Assembly: GCA_964580655.1 (NCBI GenBank)
Contig: CAZOMR010000157.1
Coordinates: 1-8,038 of the forward strand
Direction of reading: 5' to 3'
From: CAZOMR01 sp964580655
Lineage (GTDB): Bacteria > RBG-13-61-14 > CAZOMR01
DNA: 8,038 nt
The position numbers and the translations under genes are program-made. Positions 1 to 6,887 of the stretch are shown piece after piece. The notes below the pieces were generated by a model that ran no database searches, was not told the DNA's origin, and saw nothing but the letters and a program-made list of their open reading frames with translations. Each line of letters begins with the position of its first letter. The stretch's first letter is position 1.

Positions 1-29
1 TCAAGAGGAGCCGTATATTTCATGGATAG

Positions 30-51
30 TCACCATTTATGTCGCACACCC
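30..51 (+). repeat. Copy 1 of a 22-base motif shared with the other window end
   Basis: The bases read TCACCA-N2-TATGTCGCACACCC. The same string, with only the two N positions different (TT here, AA there), occurs on the minus strand at 7989-8010. Similarity stops abruptly on both sides. This copy lies 66 bases before the sulfatase start codon and 19 bases before a weak candidate -35 box. It may be a transcription factor site or the terminal inverted repeat of an element lying to the left. A stop codon (27-29) directly abuts the motif in frame 3, which would suit a transposase tail, but too little sequence is present to tell. Confidence 0.6.
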
Positions 52-70
52 CTTTGGATCGTGTATTGCA

Positions 71-99
71 TTGCATGTTGAAAAGCCATGATCTAAAAT
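71..99 (+). promoter_or_regulatory. Weak candidate promoter of the sulfatase gene
   Basis: A TAAAAT hexamer at 94-99 matches the -10 consensus at five of six positions. With a 17-base spacer the -35 would be TTGCAT at 71-76, only a half match. Transcription would start near 106, inside the ribosome binding site, giving almost no leader. That makes this assignment doubtful, and another promoter or sigma factor is possible. Confidence 0.25.
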
Positions 100-105
100 A
101 TCAAT

Positions 106-110
106 AAGGA
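106..110 (+). promoter_or_regulatory. Ribosome binding site of the sulfatase
   Basis: AAGGA lies seven bases before the ATG at 118. It supports that start codon, which also places the Tat twin-arginine motif at the usual distance from the N terminus. Confidence 0.7.
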
Positions 111-117
111 AAAGAAT

Positions 118-1641
118 ATGAAGGAAAAAAAGCATGGATTGGACCGGCGTGAATTCGTGAAGGCATCAGCAGGAATTGCAGGAGTGCTGGCCTCGGCTAG
201 TGGTGGCAAGGCCAGTGCGGCCAGGGGCTGTCCGGTTGACCCTCCGATATTCAAGCTGGACAGGATGCGCCCTGCACTTGCTGACCTGACCGGGGGAAAA
301 CAGCCCAACATCCTTCTCGTCATCACTGACCAGGAACGCTATTGCGGGAACCTGCCGGATGACCTCAAGCGCCCTAACTTCAAGCGACTGGGAGAGAGTG
401 CTGTTAACTTTGCCAATGTTTTTACTTCATATCCTCTTTGTTCTCCGAGTCGGAGTGCGATCTTCAGCGGGTGCTACCCCCACCAGACCGGCGTGACCCA
501 GAACATGATATTCCCTGTGGCCAAGAAGCCGCTTGACCGGAAGAAGCCGCACATAGGCTCGGTGCTTGCATCGGCTGGATACCGGACCGGGTTCAAGGGC
601 AAGTGGGATTTGTCCAGGGGGCCGACTTTTTACACCGCGAATGTCCGGGATAGAGGTCGTGCAGGAAAATACGGATACGAAGGCCACTGTGGCAAGGTTC
701 CTGACCAGGAGTATGGCTATGCGGCTGATGACCAGGTGGTCCGTGAGGCCTGCGACTGGATCAAGGATCAGAAAAAGGGCAAGCCGTGGTTCCTCTGTTG
801 CTCCATCATCAATCCCCATGACATCTGCCATCCCCAGCTCAAGCCCGATGATTCTGTCCGGCCTGATGTGCGCCTTCCTGAAAGCCGGCATGATGACCTT
901 CTGAGTAAGCCGGCTGACCAGATCCGGCTCCGGGAGAGCAAGGTCGCGCATATCAACATGATCTTCCACCCGAATGCCAAGCCCACCAGCCGCTACGAAG
1001 ATGAGGATTGGACCAGGTTCCTCAGTTTCTACTATGACTTGATCGAGGGCACGGACAGGTATATCGGATGGCTTTTCTCCGCTTTAGAGGATATGGACAT
1101 GCTGGAAGATACGATTATCGTGTATACCTCTGACCACGGTGAACTGGGGGGCGCTCACGGCTTTTCCGGGAAGAACGAGGGTTATGAGGAGGATCTCCAC
1201 ATTCCGCTTTACATCTCTCATCCTGGGTTCAAGCGGATGGATGTTTCCGCGCTTGTGTCAAATATCTCCATCGGGCCGACCATCGCCTCAATCGCGGGGA
1301 CCAGGTGGCCTGCGGCTATTCCGGGCCGGGATGTCTCCGGCTTTATAACCGGGGAGCGCGGGCCAGTAGTGGATGCGGTTTTCTCGGAGACCGAGACACA
1401 TGTCAATCTGGGTGTATACAAGATGGTCTATGCCGCTCGCATGGTCCGTACCGAACGCTGGAAATACTCTTACTCTTTCTACGATGTGCATGACGGCCAG
1501 CTCTATGACCTTGCGAAAGACCCGATCGAGATGAATAACCTCTTTCACGACCCAGCCCATGCCGGAGTGCGCCGCGAGCTTGAAGACCGCATGAGGGCCT
1601 GGCAAAAAGAGACGGATGATGAATTCAGAGTGCCGAAATGA
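118..1641 (+). CDS. Tat-exported sulfatase (S1 family, Cys-type)
   Basis: This 507-residue protein should hydrolyse a sulfate ester, on a small molecule or a sulfated glycan, outside the cytoplasm. The N terminus is a Tat signal: DRREFVK at 9-15, then an Ala/Gly-rich hydrophobic stretch and an AxA cleavage site near 32-34. The sulfatase motif CSPSR is at 108-112, where Cys108 would be converted to formylglycine before export by an FGE or anSME enzyme not encoded here. Other expected active-site elements are Asp71 (VITDQ, metal), Lys162 in GKW, His234 in NPHD, Asp339-His340 in TSDHGE and Lys352. The TDQ form of the first metal site recalls choline sulfatase-like and heparan sulfatase-like subfamilies rather than the DD form of classic arylsulfatases. 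The C-terminal end (YDLAKDPIEMNNL) is typical of the fold. Length is normal and the gene appears intact. It stands alone, convergent with the operon to its right. The substrate cannot be read from sequence. Confidence 0.93.
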   Translation: MKEKKHGLDRREFVKASAGIAGVLASASGGKASAARGCPVDPPIFKLDRMRPALADLTGGKQPNILLVITDQERYCGNLPDDLKRPNFKRLGESAVNFANVFTSYPLCSPSRSAIFSGCYPHQTGVTQNMIFPVAKKPLDRKKPHIGSVLASAGYRTGFKGKWDLSRGPTFYTANVRDRGRAGKYGYEGHCGKVPDQEYGYAADDQVVREACDWIKDQKKGKPWFLCCSIINPHDICHPQLKPDDSVRPDVRLPESRHDDLLSKPADQIRLRESKVAHINMIFHPNAKPTSRYEDEDWTRFLSFYYDLIEGTDRYIGWLFSALEDMDMLEDTIIVYTSDHGELGGAHGFSGKNEGYEEDLHIPLYISHPGFKRMDVSALVSNISIGPTIASIAGTRWPAAIPGRDVSGFITGERGPVVDAVFSETETHVNLGVYKMVYAARMVRTERWKYSYSFYDVHDGQLYDLAKDPIEMNNLFHDPAHAGVRRELEDRMRAWQKETDDEFRVPK

Positions 1642-1733
1642 ACTTATTGAGCATCAGAAACATTGGAGCAGGTTTTTAAGTCGCGGTTAAATCTCTTGCA
1701 CAAAAATCATCTTGCTGAATGTGACATTTCAAA
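1642..1733. other. Intergenic region after the sulfatase, nothing recognised
   Basis: This is the first part of the 169-base gap between convergent genes. I see no open frame with a ribosome binding site, no tRNA and no hairpin followed by a T-run. Termination of the sulfatase transcript is not explained by this stretch. Confidence 0.5.
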
Positions 1734-1788
1734 GTAGGGGCGCAATTTATTGCGCCCTCCTTCTGGGCGTGATGAATCACGCCCCTAC
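1734..1788. repeat. REPIN/MITE-like double hairpin in an outer inverted repeat
   Basis: Three nested perfect 9-bp inverted repeats fill 55 bases. The outer arms are GTAGGGGCG (1734-1742) and CGCCCCTAC (1780-1788). Inside, GGGCGCAAT (1738-1746) pairs with ATTGCGCCC (1749-1757) across a TT loop. GGGCGTGAT (1765-1773) pairs with ATCACGCCC (1776-1784) across a GA loop. A 7-base spacer separates the two hairpins. The outer and inner pairings share bases, so they are alternatives or a partly branched cruciform. Two REP-like palindromes in inverted orientation match the REPIN design, and sequences of the form GTAGGGGCG...CGCCCCTAC are, from memory, widespread small repeats in bacterial genomes. It sits between convergent genes, the usual location. 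No T-run follows on either strand, so it is not a standard intrinsic terminator, though the hairpins could stabilise the 3' ends of both transcripts. Confidence 0.85.
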
Positions 1789-1810
1789 TATCTGGGTTAT
1801 GAAACCATCT

Positions 1811-2836
1811 CTAGACAATGATCGAGTAGATATTTATGGGCTTGGCTTTACCCTTGACAGAGACGGCTTCCAGAACCTCGACCATGATCTGATCGTATAT
1901 CCTCATATAGACCTCTTCGGATACGATTATCTGGCCGCCTTTGGCCATTGACTCCAGGCGGGACGCCACGTTCACGCAGTCTCCGATGGCAGTGTATTCC
2001 ATTCTCCGGGGCGACCCGATATTGCCTACTACGGCCGGGCCTGCGCTGATACCTATTCCCACCCATATCTGCGGGTAGCCACTTCGCTCGCGCCCCTGGT
2101 TTATTTCCGAAATCTGCTTTTGCATCTTGACTGCGGCGCGCACCGCTCGGAGGGCATCATCCTCATGCTTGAGAGGAGCGCCGAAGACCGCCATTATGCC
2201 ATCGCCCAGGAACTTGTCCAGCGTGCCCTCCTCGGCTATCACGGCCTCGCTCATCACCGTGAGATACTGGTTCAACTCCCTGACTATCTCATTCGGTCCT
2301 GCCCCTGAAGCCAGCCGGGTAAAGCCGCGTATATCCGCGAACAGCACTGTAACCTCGCGTATCTCGCCGCCCAGCATCAGCTCTTCGGGCCGGTCCAGGA
2401 GCTCCCGCACAACCTCCGGAGAGGTGTGCCGGGCGAATATTTCCTGCAGGCGACTCTTTTCTCGCGCGCCTTTCAGGATGTTCTGCACGCGCAGGATAAG
2501 CTCGGCCGGGCTGAAGGGTTTGCGGATGTAGTCCGATGCTCCGAGCCCCAGCCCCTCGCACACCTCCTTCTCTTCAGTGGCCGCGGTCAGCATGATGACA
2601 GGGATATTCTTGACCCGGGGGTCTTCCTTTAAATACCTGCAAAGTTCAAAGCCATCCATTTCCGGCATGGACACATCAGTTATCACAAGGTCCGGGATGA
2701 AATCAGCGATGATCTCAATAGCATGCCTGCCGTTCTCGGCCGAGTAAACTGTATACCCTGCCTCCTTCAGCTTATCCTCCAGAATCTGCCGAACCGAGGG
2801 GCTGTCATCAACCAGTAATAGTTTGCCCTGACTCAT
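1811..2836 (-). CDS. Response regulator with class III adenylate cyclase output
   Basis: This 341-residue cytoplasmic protein has two domains. Residues 5-122 are a receiver with the acidic pair Asp10-Asp11, phosphoacceptor Asp54 (VITDVSMPEMDG), Thr84 and Lys106 (KPF). A short linker (about 123-157) with the usual cyclase lead-in (ARHTSPEVVRELL, then LGGEIREVTVLF) joins it to a cyclase homology domain (about 158-341). The metal-binding aspartates are Asp168 (FADIRGFT) and Asp212 (FLGDG). Lys208 and Thr282 (EYTAIGD) occupy the purine-selecting positions, a Lys/Thr pair known from bacterial and soluble cyclases that use ATP. Transition-state residues Asn289 and Arg293 are present (VNVASR). It should therefore make cAMP when the receiver is phosphorylated. 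No kinase is encoded nearby, so the partner is unknown. It is the last gene of the minus-strand block, 37 bases after the glycosidase, with only a weak ribosome binding site. The AT-rich gap could hold its own promoter, but I could not identify one. Confidence 0.93.
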   Translation of the reverse strand: MSQGKLLLVDDSPSVRQILEDKLKEAGYTVYSAENGRHAIEIIADFIPDLVITDVSMPEMDGFELCRYLKEDPRVKNIPVIMLTAATEEKEVCEGLGLGASDYIRKPFSPAELILRVQNILKGAREKSRLQEIFARHTSPEVVRELLDRPEELMLGGEIREVTVLFADIRGFTRLASGAGPNEIVRELNQYLTVMSEAVIAEEGTLDKFLGDGIMAVFGAPLKHEDDALRAVRAAVKMQKQISEINQGRERSGYPQIWVGIGISAGPAVVGNIGSPRRMEYTAIGDCVNVASRLESMAKGGQIIVSEEVYMRIYDQIMVEVLEAVSVKGKAKPINIYSIIV

Positions 2837-2873
2837 GGAATTTATTGTCTTTCAATTTAATATATGAAGAGCA

Positions 2874-4877
2874 TCAGAGCAAATCTTTAAGCCCCATTTC
2901 CTTTATGAGGTCGAACTTGTGAGGGATGAATTCTGGTGATCGGGCTATTTCCTTCCATTCAGGTATTTTCTCGCCGCGCTTGAGTCTTTTGGCCAGGTCT
3001 TTGAACTGGTCGCTTCTTTTTAAGTATACCTCGGAAAGGCGGCGAAAGCGGTCGAGGTTGCCTTTCAGGTCGGACGGCTTTGCCTGGCTGAGCCATCTTT
3101 GTTCGAGAGCGAAAGCCGCATCTTCCGTCATTTCTGAAAGCCTTATAAAATCCTGGGACATGTCTGACAGACCTTCAGGGCTTTTGATCCTGGTCTTGCC
3201 CTCACAAAATATCTTCACCTTGAGAGAGATGATGCGAAACTGCTGGATAGAAATGCGAATATCCTCCAGCCATTCCTTTCGGATGATCCCGGAAGAAAGA
3301 ATTTCATCAAGCAGGCTTTGAGCTTCATTGACCTTTTTTGCAAGCTCTGCCGGCATGTCTTTTGCGGGTCCTCCAGACCCTTCGGGCAGGCATGTCAGCA
3401 TGAAATCACCGGCCAGTGTTTCATCGAAGAAAATCTGGAAGGCGATGTCTCCGAAGACCTCGGGTCCGGGGATAATACTATTCGCTTCTTGTAGCTTTCG
3501 CATCAGTGCCGCGGGCTTTGCTGTCCGGTCATTGAAAAAGGCGGATGAGAAGGCCATATCAAATTCCTTCGCCTCAAGCGGTTCTCCTGTCCACATAATC
3601 TGTGCCGCGTATGCAATTGGATAAGCCTGCATTCCGAGCAGGTTCATGTGGCCCATGTCGCCCCAGTTTGTGAGGATGTTTCCGAGGGAGCCCGATGCAA
3701 TACCTTCCTGGATGAAGTTCTTGTTATTGGCCTGCATCACATCAAGGTTTGTGAAAATTTTGGTCAGGTTCCAGGTGCAGGTGCAGGTGAGAAAATTCTT
3801 GCCGGCAGACTGTATTGGCCTGATCTTCTCGCGGTAATATTCAGGGCCTTCCTTGAGCCCGGAGCCATACTGCCAGTTAAGCACGATCACATCATCCGGT
3901 AGCCATCCCAGTATTTCAGGATGTGAGATCAGCATGTCTCCCCAGAGCATTATCTTTTTTCCATGCTCATCCAGTATTTCTTTTAACCTCATCAGGTGAT
4001 CGAAATAGACCTGGACAAAGGACCGGCCATTGAAGCGGCTTTCATCGAAACGGGCCTTGAGATCAAAAGGCTCGTCACAGCAGACATTGAAGAACCTTGA
4101 TCCATAGCACGGAATGATGTCCTCATAGAGATCGCGCAGGAGCTTATAGGTTTCATCCTTTCCGGGATCAATGCTCCAGCAGAGCTTTTCATCATAAGCG
4201 AGGTGCCGGTATTCAGGCAGACTCAGGATTCCTCGCATGTGTCCGAGGGACTGCTGAGACGGGATGATCTCAATGCCCCTGGCTTTTGCGAACGCTAAAA
4301 GCTCAGCCAGCTCTTCCCTGGTAAGCGGATCATGGCCTGCCCCGATCTCGGGATGGCTTTTGAAGGAAAATGTATGCTCGATATTGAAAGTGAGAAAATT
4401 GTATCTGAAGGCCGCGAGGGCCTGGACCAGTCTTCTCATGCCGGAAGGCGAGAGCACCTGTCCGCGTGAGAGGTCCTGGAGGAATCCGCGATATGCAAGC
4501 GCGGGCCTGTCCAGGATGGTTACGCAGGGCAGTGAGCCATCCGGCTCGAAAAGCTGTTGCAGTGTGGACAGGCCGTAAAAAAGGCCGGCCCTGTCTCCTG
4601 CCGCAATCGCGGATCCATCCGGCCTGATAACAAGCGAGTAGGATTGCTCCATGTTCTTCTCACCGACAATCTCCCTGAAAGCCCTCTCTGTGTCCTCTGC
4701 GATTTTCTGGCTATCCTTTGTTCCGGGAAAGAAGGCCTTCCCCTTATCAAAATCCCTTTCAATAATTTCATCCACACTACCCGGTTCTTTCAGAGACTTT
4801 GCAAGTCGCGTCTCCTTTCCACATCGCCCCGGCTCCGGGGTGAGCTTCCATGGTCTGGGCAAAAGATCATTCATCAT
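2874..4877 (-). CDS. Cytosolic GH20-type beta-N-acetylhexosaminidase-like glycosidase
   Basis: This 667-residue protein lacks a signal peptide, so it should act in the cytoplasm, probably removing terminal N-acetylhexosamine residues. Residues about 80-123 resemble the GH20b accessory domain (YSLVIRPDGSAI, then GLFYGLSTLQQLF). The barrel begins near 128 (YRGFLQDLSR). His213 (SLGHM) and the Asp268-Glu269 pair (FNVCCDEPFDL) fit the GH20 substrate-assisted mechanism, with Glu as acid/base and Asp assisting the acetamido group. Trp311 (LWGDM), Trp335 and Trp406 (TNWGDMGH) could line the sugar pocket. The last 200 residues are helical and charged. Cys-Cys precedes the DE pair where Gly-Gly is usual, so this belongs to a divergent branch and its substrate is uncertain. 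A relation to GH84-like enzymes is less likely. ATG codons occur at 4877 and 4874. The GAGGAG ribosome binding site (4880-4885) overlaps the uvrB stop and is better spaced (5 bases) for the second. Confidence 0.82.
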   Translation of the reverse strand: MMNDLLPRPWKLTPEPGRCGKETRLAKSLKEPGSVDEIIERDFDKGKAFFPGTKDSQKIAEDTERAFREIVGEKNMEQSYSLVIRPDGSAIAAGDRAGLFYGLSTLQQLFEPDGSLPCVTILDRPALAYRGFLQDLSRGQVLSPSGMRRLVQALAAFRYNFLTFNIEHTFSFKSHPEIGAGHDPLTREELAELLAFAKARGIEIIPSQQSLGHMRGILSLPEYRHLAYDEKLCWSIDPGKDETYKLLRDLYEDIIPCYGSRFFNVCCDEPFDLKARFDESRFNGRSFVQVYFDHLMRLKEILDEHGKKIMLWGDMLISHPEILGWLPDDVIVLNWQYGSGLKEGPEYYREKIRPIQSAGKNFLTCTCTWNLTKIFTNLDVMQANNKNFIQEGIASGSLGNILTNWGDMGHMNLLGMQAYPIAYAAQIMWTGEPLEAKEFDMAFSSAFFNDRTAKPAALMRKLQEANSIIPGPEVFGDIAFQIFFDETLAGDFMLTCLPEGSGGPAKDMPAELAKKVNEAQSLLDEILSSGIIRKEWLEDIRISIQQFRIISLKVKIFCEGKTRIKSPEGLSDMSQDFIRLSEMTEDAAFALEQRWLSQAKPSDLKGNLDRFRRLSEVYLKRSDQFKDLAKRLKRGEKIPEWKEIARSPEFIPHKFDLIKEMGLKDLL
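3772..3789 (-). repeat. Three tandem copies of a 6-base unit inside the glycosidase gene
   Basis: CAGGTG occurs three times in a row on the plus strand. Read on the coding strand it gives alternating Thr and Cys (TCTCTW, residues 364-369 of the glycosidase). Loss or gain of a unit would keep the reading frame and change a Thr-Cys pair. Confidence 0.6.
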
Positions 4878-4879
4878 TA

Positions 4880-4885
4880 CTCCTC
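4880..4885 (-). promoter_or_regulatory. Ribosome binding site of the glycosidase overlapping the uvrB stop
   Basis: GAGGAG on the minus strand shares its first bases with the uvrB stop codon (TGA at 4886-4884). It is 2 bases from the ATG at 4877 and 5 bases from the ATG at 4874. The overlap suggests translational coupling and favours the second ATG. Confidence 0.75.
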
Positions 4886-6875
4886 AACGCAGGAACATGT
4901 CCATTTTCTCCAGAGCCTTTATGCGGTCGCGATACTCTGCGGCCATCTCAAACTCCATCCTGTCCGCGGCTTGTCTCATCCTTTTCTTGAGATCATTGAC
5001 CATGCGTGAAATCTCATCCGGCGGAGTCCATTTTTGCTCCACCTCCTCGGCAGGCACGGTGAAATAATCCGCCTCGTAGACTGACTCGCGTATCTCGCGA
5101 ATGCCCTTGCTGATCGTCTCCGGAGTGATTCCGTGATCCTCGTTGAATTGAGCCTGGAGCCTTCGGCGGCGGCTGGTCTCGTTTATACAGATATTCATTG
5201 AAGATGTGATGGTATCCGCGTAGAGTATGACCTTTCCCTTGATGTTGCGTGCGGTGCGGCCGCATGTCTGTATCAGGGCCTTTTCGCCACGCAGGAATCC
5301 TTCCTTGTCCGCATCAAGGATTGCGACCAGGCTGACCTCCGGGATGTCCAATCCTTCGCGAAGGAGGTTCACCCCGATGAGCACATCAAATTTATCGAGT
5401 CTCAGATCGCGGATGATCTCGTAGCGATCCAGTGTCTTGATTTCTGAATGGATGTATCGCACGCGCAGACCCAGGTCCTGATAGTAGCTTGTCAGATCCT
5501 CGGCCATGCGCTTGGTCAGGGTCGTGACAAGGACCTTGTCCTTGTCCTTCACCCGGAGCCGGACCTCCTCCAGCAGGTCGTCCACCTGGTCTTTAGCTGG
5601 CTTGACCTCTATCTCCGGGTCCATGAGACCTGTGGGTCGGATTACCTGCTCTGCCACGAGCCCGTGGCTTTTTTTCAACTCGTATTCAGCAGGCGTGGCT
5701 GACACATAAATGGCCTGGTTGATGCGGGTTTCGAATTCGGAAAAAGTCAGAGGCCTGTTATCAAGAGCGGATGGAAGGCGGAATCCGTATTCAACAAGTG
5801 TTTCCTTGCGAGACCGGTCTCCGCGGTACATTCCGCCGAGCTGTGGAACGGTCATATGGCTTTCATCAATAAAGAGCAGGTAGTCCTCTGGGAAGTAGTC
5901 AACCAGGGTAGGAGAAGGCTCACCCGCGGCTCGGCCTGCAAGGTGTCGGGAGTAGTTCTCTATGCCGGTGCAGTGGCCCATCTCGCGGAGCATCTCCAGG
6001 TCGTAGCGGGTGCGCTGTTCCAGGCGCTGTGCTTCCACGAGCTTATTCTGACTATAAAGCTCCTTCAGCCGCTCCTCAAGCTCATCCTCGATAAGCTCCA
6101 GGGCGCGCTCCAGGCCCTGGCGCGGAGTAACATAATGACTGCTGGGATATATCGCCACCTTTTCAAGGGATTCTATTACCTTCCCTCTAAGTGGGTCCAC
6201 TGCCGAGATGGCTTCCACGGTATCACCGAAGAACTCTATGCGGATGGCCCTGTCTCCCTCGTATACAGGAAACACCTCCACCACATCGCCGCGGACCCGG
6301 AATGTCCCCCGATGAAAGTCTATGTCGTTTCGCTCGTATTGTATCTCGACCAGCCTAGCAAGCAGATGGTCGCGTGGCAGGTCCTTGCCGAGCTCTGCCT
6401 GGACAAGCATTCCGTAATATGCCTCGGGCGAGCCAAGGCCGTAGATGCAAGACACGCTTGCCACGATGATGACATCCCTGCGCTCTAGCAGAGAGTATGT
6501 AGCCCTGTGCCGCATCTTGTCAATCTCATCATTGATGCTCGCGTCCTTCTCAATGTAGGTGTCGGTCGAAGGGAGGTAAGCCTCGGGCTGATAGTAGTCG
6601 TAATACGAGACAAAGTATTCAACCGCGTTATTCGGAAAAAGCTCCTTGAATTCGGAATAGAGCTGAGCGGCCAGGGTCTTGTTGTGAGCGATGACCAATG
6701 CGGGCCGATTGAGGCGCTCGATGACATTTGCCATGGTGAAGGTCTTGCCAGACCCTGTTACTCCGAGCAGGACCTGATGTCTCTGGCCGGCTTCCAGATT
6801 TTTCACCAACTCCTCTATTGCGCGGGGCTGGTCTCCGCGGGGATGATACTCGCTTTTCAATTGAAAGCGTGCCAT
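4884..6875 (-). CDS. uvrB: UvrABC excinuclease subunit B
   Basis: UvrB takes damaged DNA from UvrA, verifies the lesion by inserting its beta-hairpin between the strands, and recruits UvrC for incision in nucleotide excision repair. From the chosen start the protein is 663 residues, close to the usual length (about 670). Visible elements, in order, are the N-terminal FQLKSEYHPRGDQPRAI, Walker A GVTGSGKT (about 38-45), the hairpin region YYDYYQPEAYLPSTDTYIEKD (split as YYDYYQPEAY and LPSTDTY), helicase motif II in LLFIDESH, the late helicase motifs GLDIPEVSLVAILDADKEGF and QTCGRTARN, and a C-terminal UVR motif that would contact UvrC (about 625-660). An upstream in-frame ATG at 6914 would add 13 residues unlike the family and overlap the sigma gene by 29 bases. 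The ATG at 6875 gives the canonical MARFQL-type N terminus and has AAGG 8 bases upstream. One local oddity is SSMNICINETSRRR, where relatives usually have SMQRAIDET-like residues. No LexA box is visible. Confidence 0.98.
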   Translation of the reverse strand: MARFQLKSEYHPRGDQPRAIEELVKNLEAGQRHQVLLGVTGSGKTFTMANVIERLNRPALVIAHNKTLAAQLYSEFKELFPNNAVEYFVSYYDYYQPEAYLPSTDTYIEKDASINDEIDKMRHRATYSLLERRDVIIVASVSCIYGLGSPEAYYGMLVQAELGKDLPRDHLLARLVEIQYERNDIDFHRGTFRVRGDVVEVFPVYEGDRAIRIEFFGDTVEAISAVDPLRGKVIESLEKVAIYPSSHYVTPRQGLERALELIEDELEERLKELYSQNKLVEAQRLEQRTRYDLEMLREMGHCTGIENYSRHLAGRAAGEPSPTLVDYFPEDYLLFIDESHMTVPQLGGMYRGDRSRKETLVEYGFRLPSALDNRPLTFSEFETRINQAIYVSATPAEYELKKSHGLVAEQVIRPTGLMDPEIEVKPAKDQVDDLLEEVRLRVKDKDKVLVTTLTKRMAEDLTSYYQDLGLRVRYIHSEIKTLDRYEIIRDLRLDKFDVLIGVNLLREGLDIPEVSLVAILDADKEGFLRGEKALIQTCGRTARNIKGKVILYADTITSSMNICINETSRRRRLQAQFNEDHGITPETISKGIREIRESVYEADYFTVPAEEVEQKWTPPDEISRMVNDLKKRMRQAADRMEFEMAAEYRDRIKALEKMDMFLR

Positions 6876-6883
6876 TGGGCAGG

Positions 6884-6887
6884 CCTT
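6884..6887 (-). promoter_or_regulatory. Ribosome binding site of uvrB overlapping the sigma-factor stop
   Basis: AAGG on the minus strand lies 8 bases before the ATG at 6875 and overlaps the TAA stop (6888-6886) of the upstream sigma gene. This decides the uvrB start and implies coupled translation of the two genes. Confidence 0.6.

Noticed and set aside
427..969. A 180-codon minus-strand open frame inside the sulfatase gene
   Set aside because: It overlaps the sulfatase active-site coding region and has no family features.
1734..1788. The double hairpin as an intrinsic terminator
   Set aside because: Neither strand has a T-run right after the hairpins, so a repeat is the better label, though an effect on transcript ends is not excluded.
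1712..1951. A 79-codon plus-strand open frame across the double hairpin
   Set aside because: It runs through the repeat and into the antisense of the cyclase gene. Repeats of this kind often produce spurious proteins (NHAPT-like).
5856..6488. A 210-codon plus-strand open frame opposite uvrB
   Set aside because: It is antisense to an unambiguous uvrB and shows no motif of its own; shadow frame.
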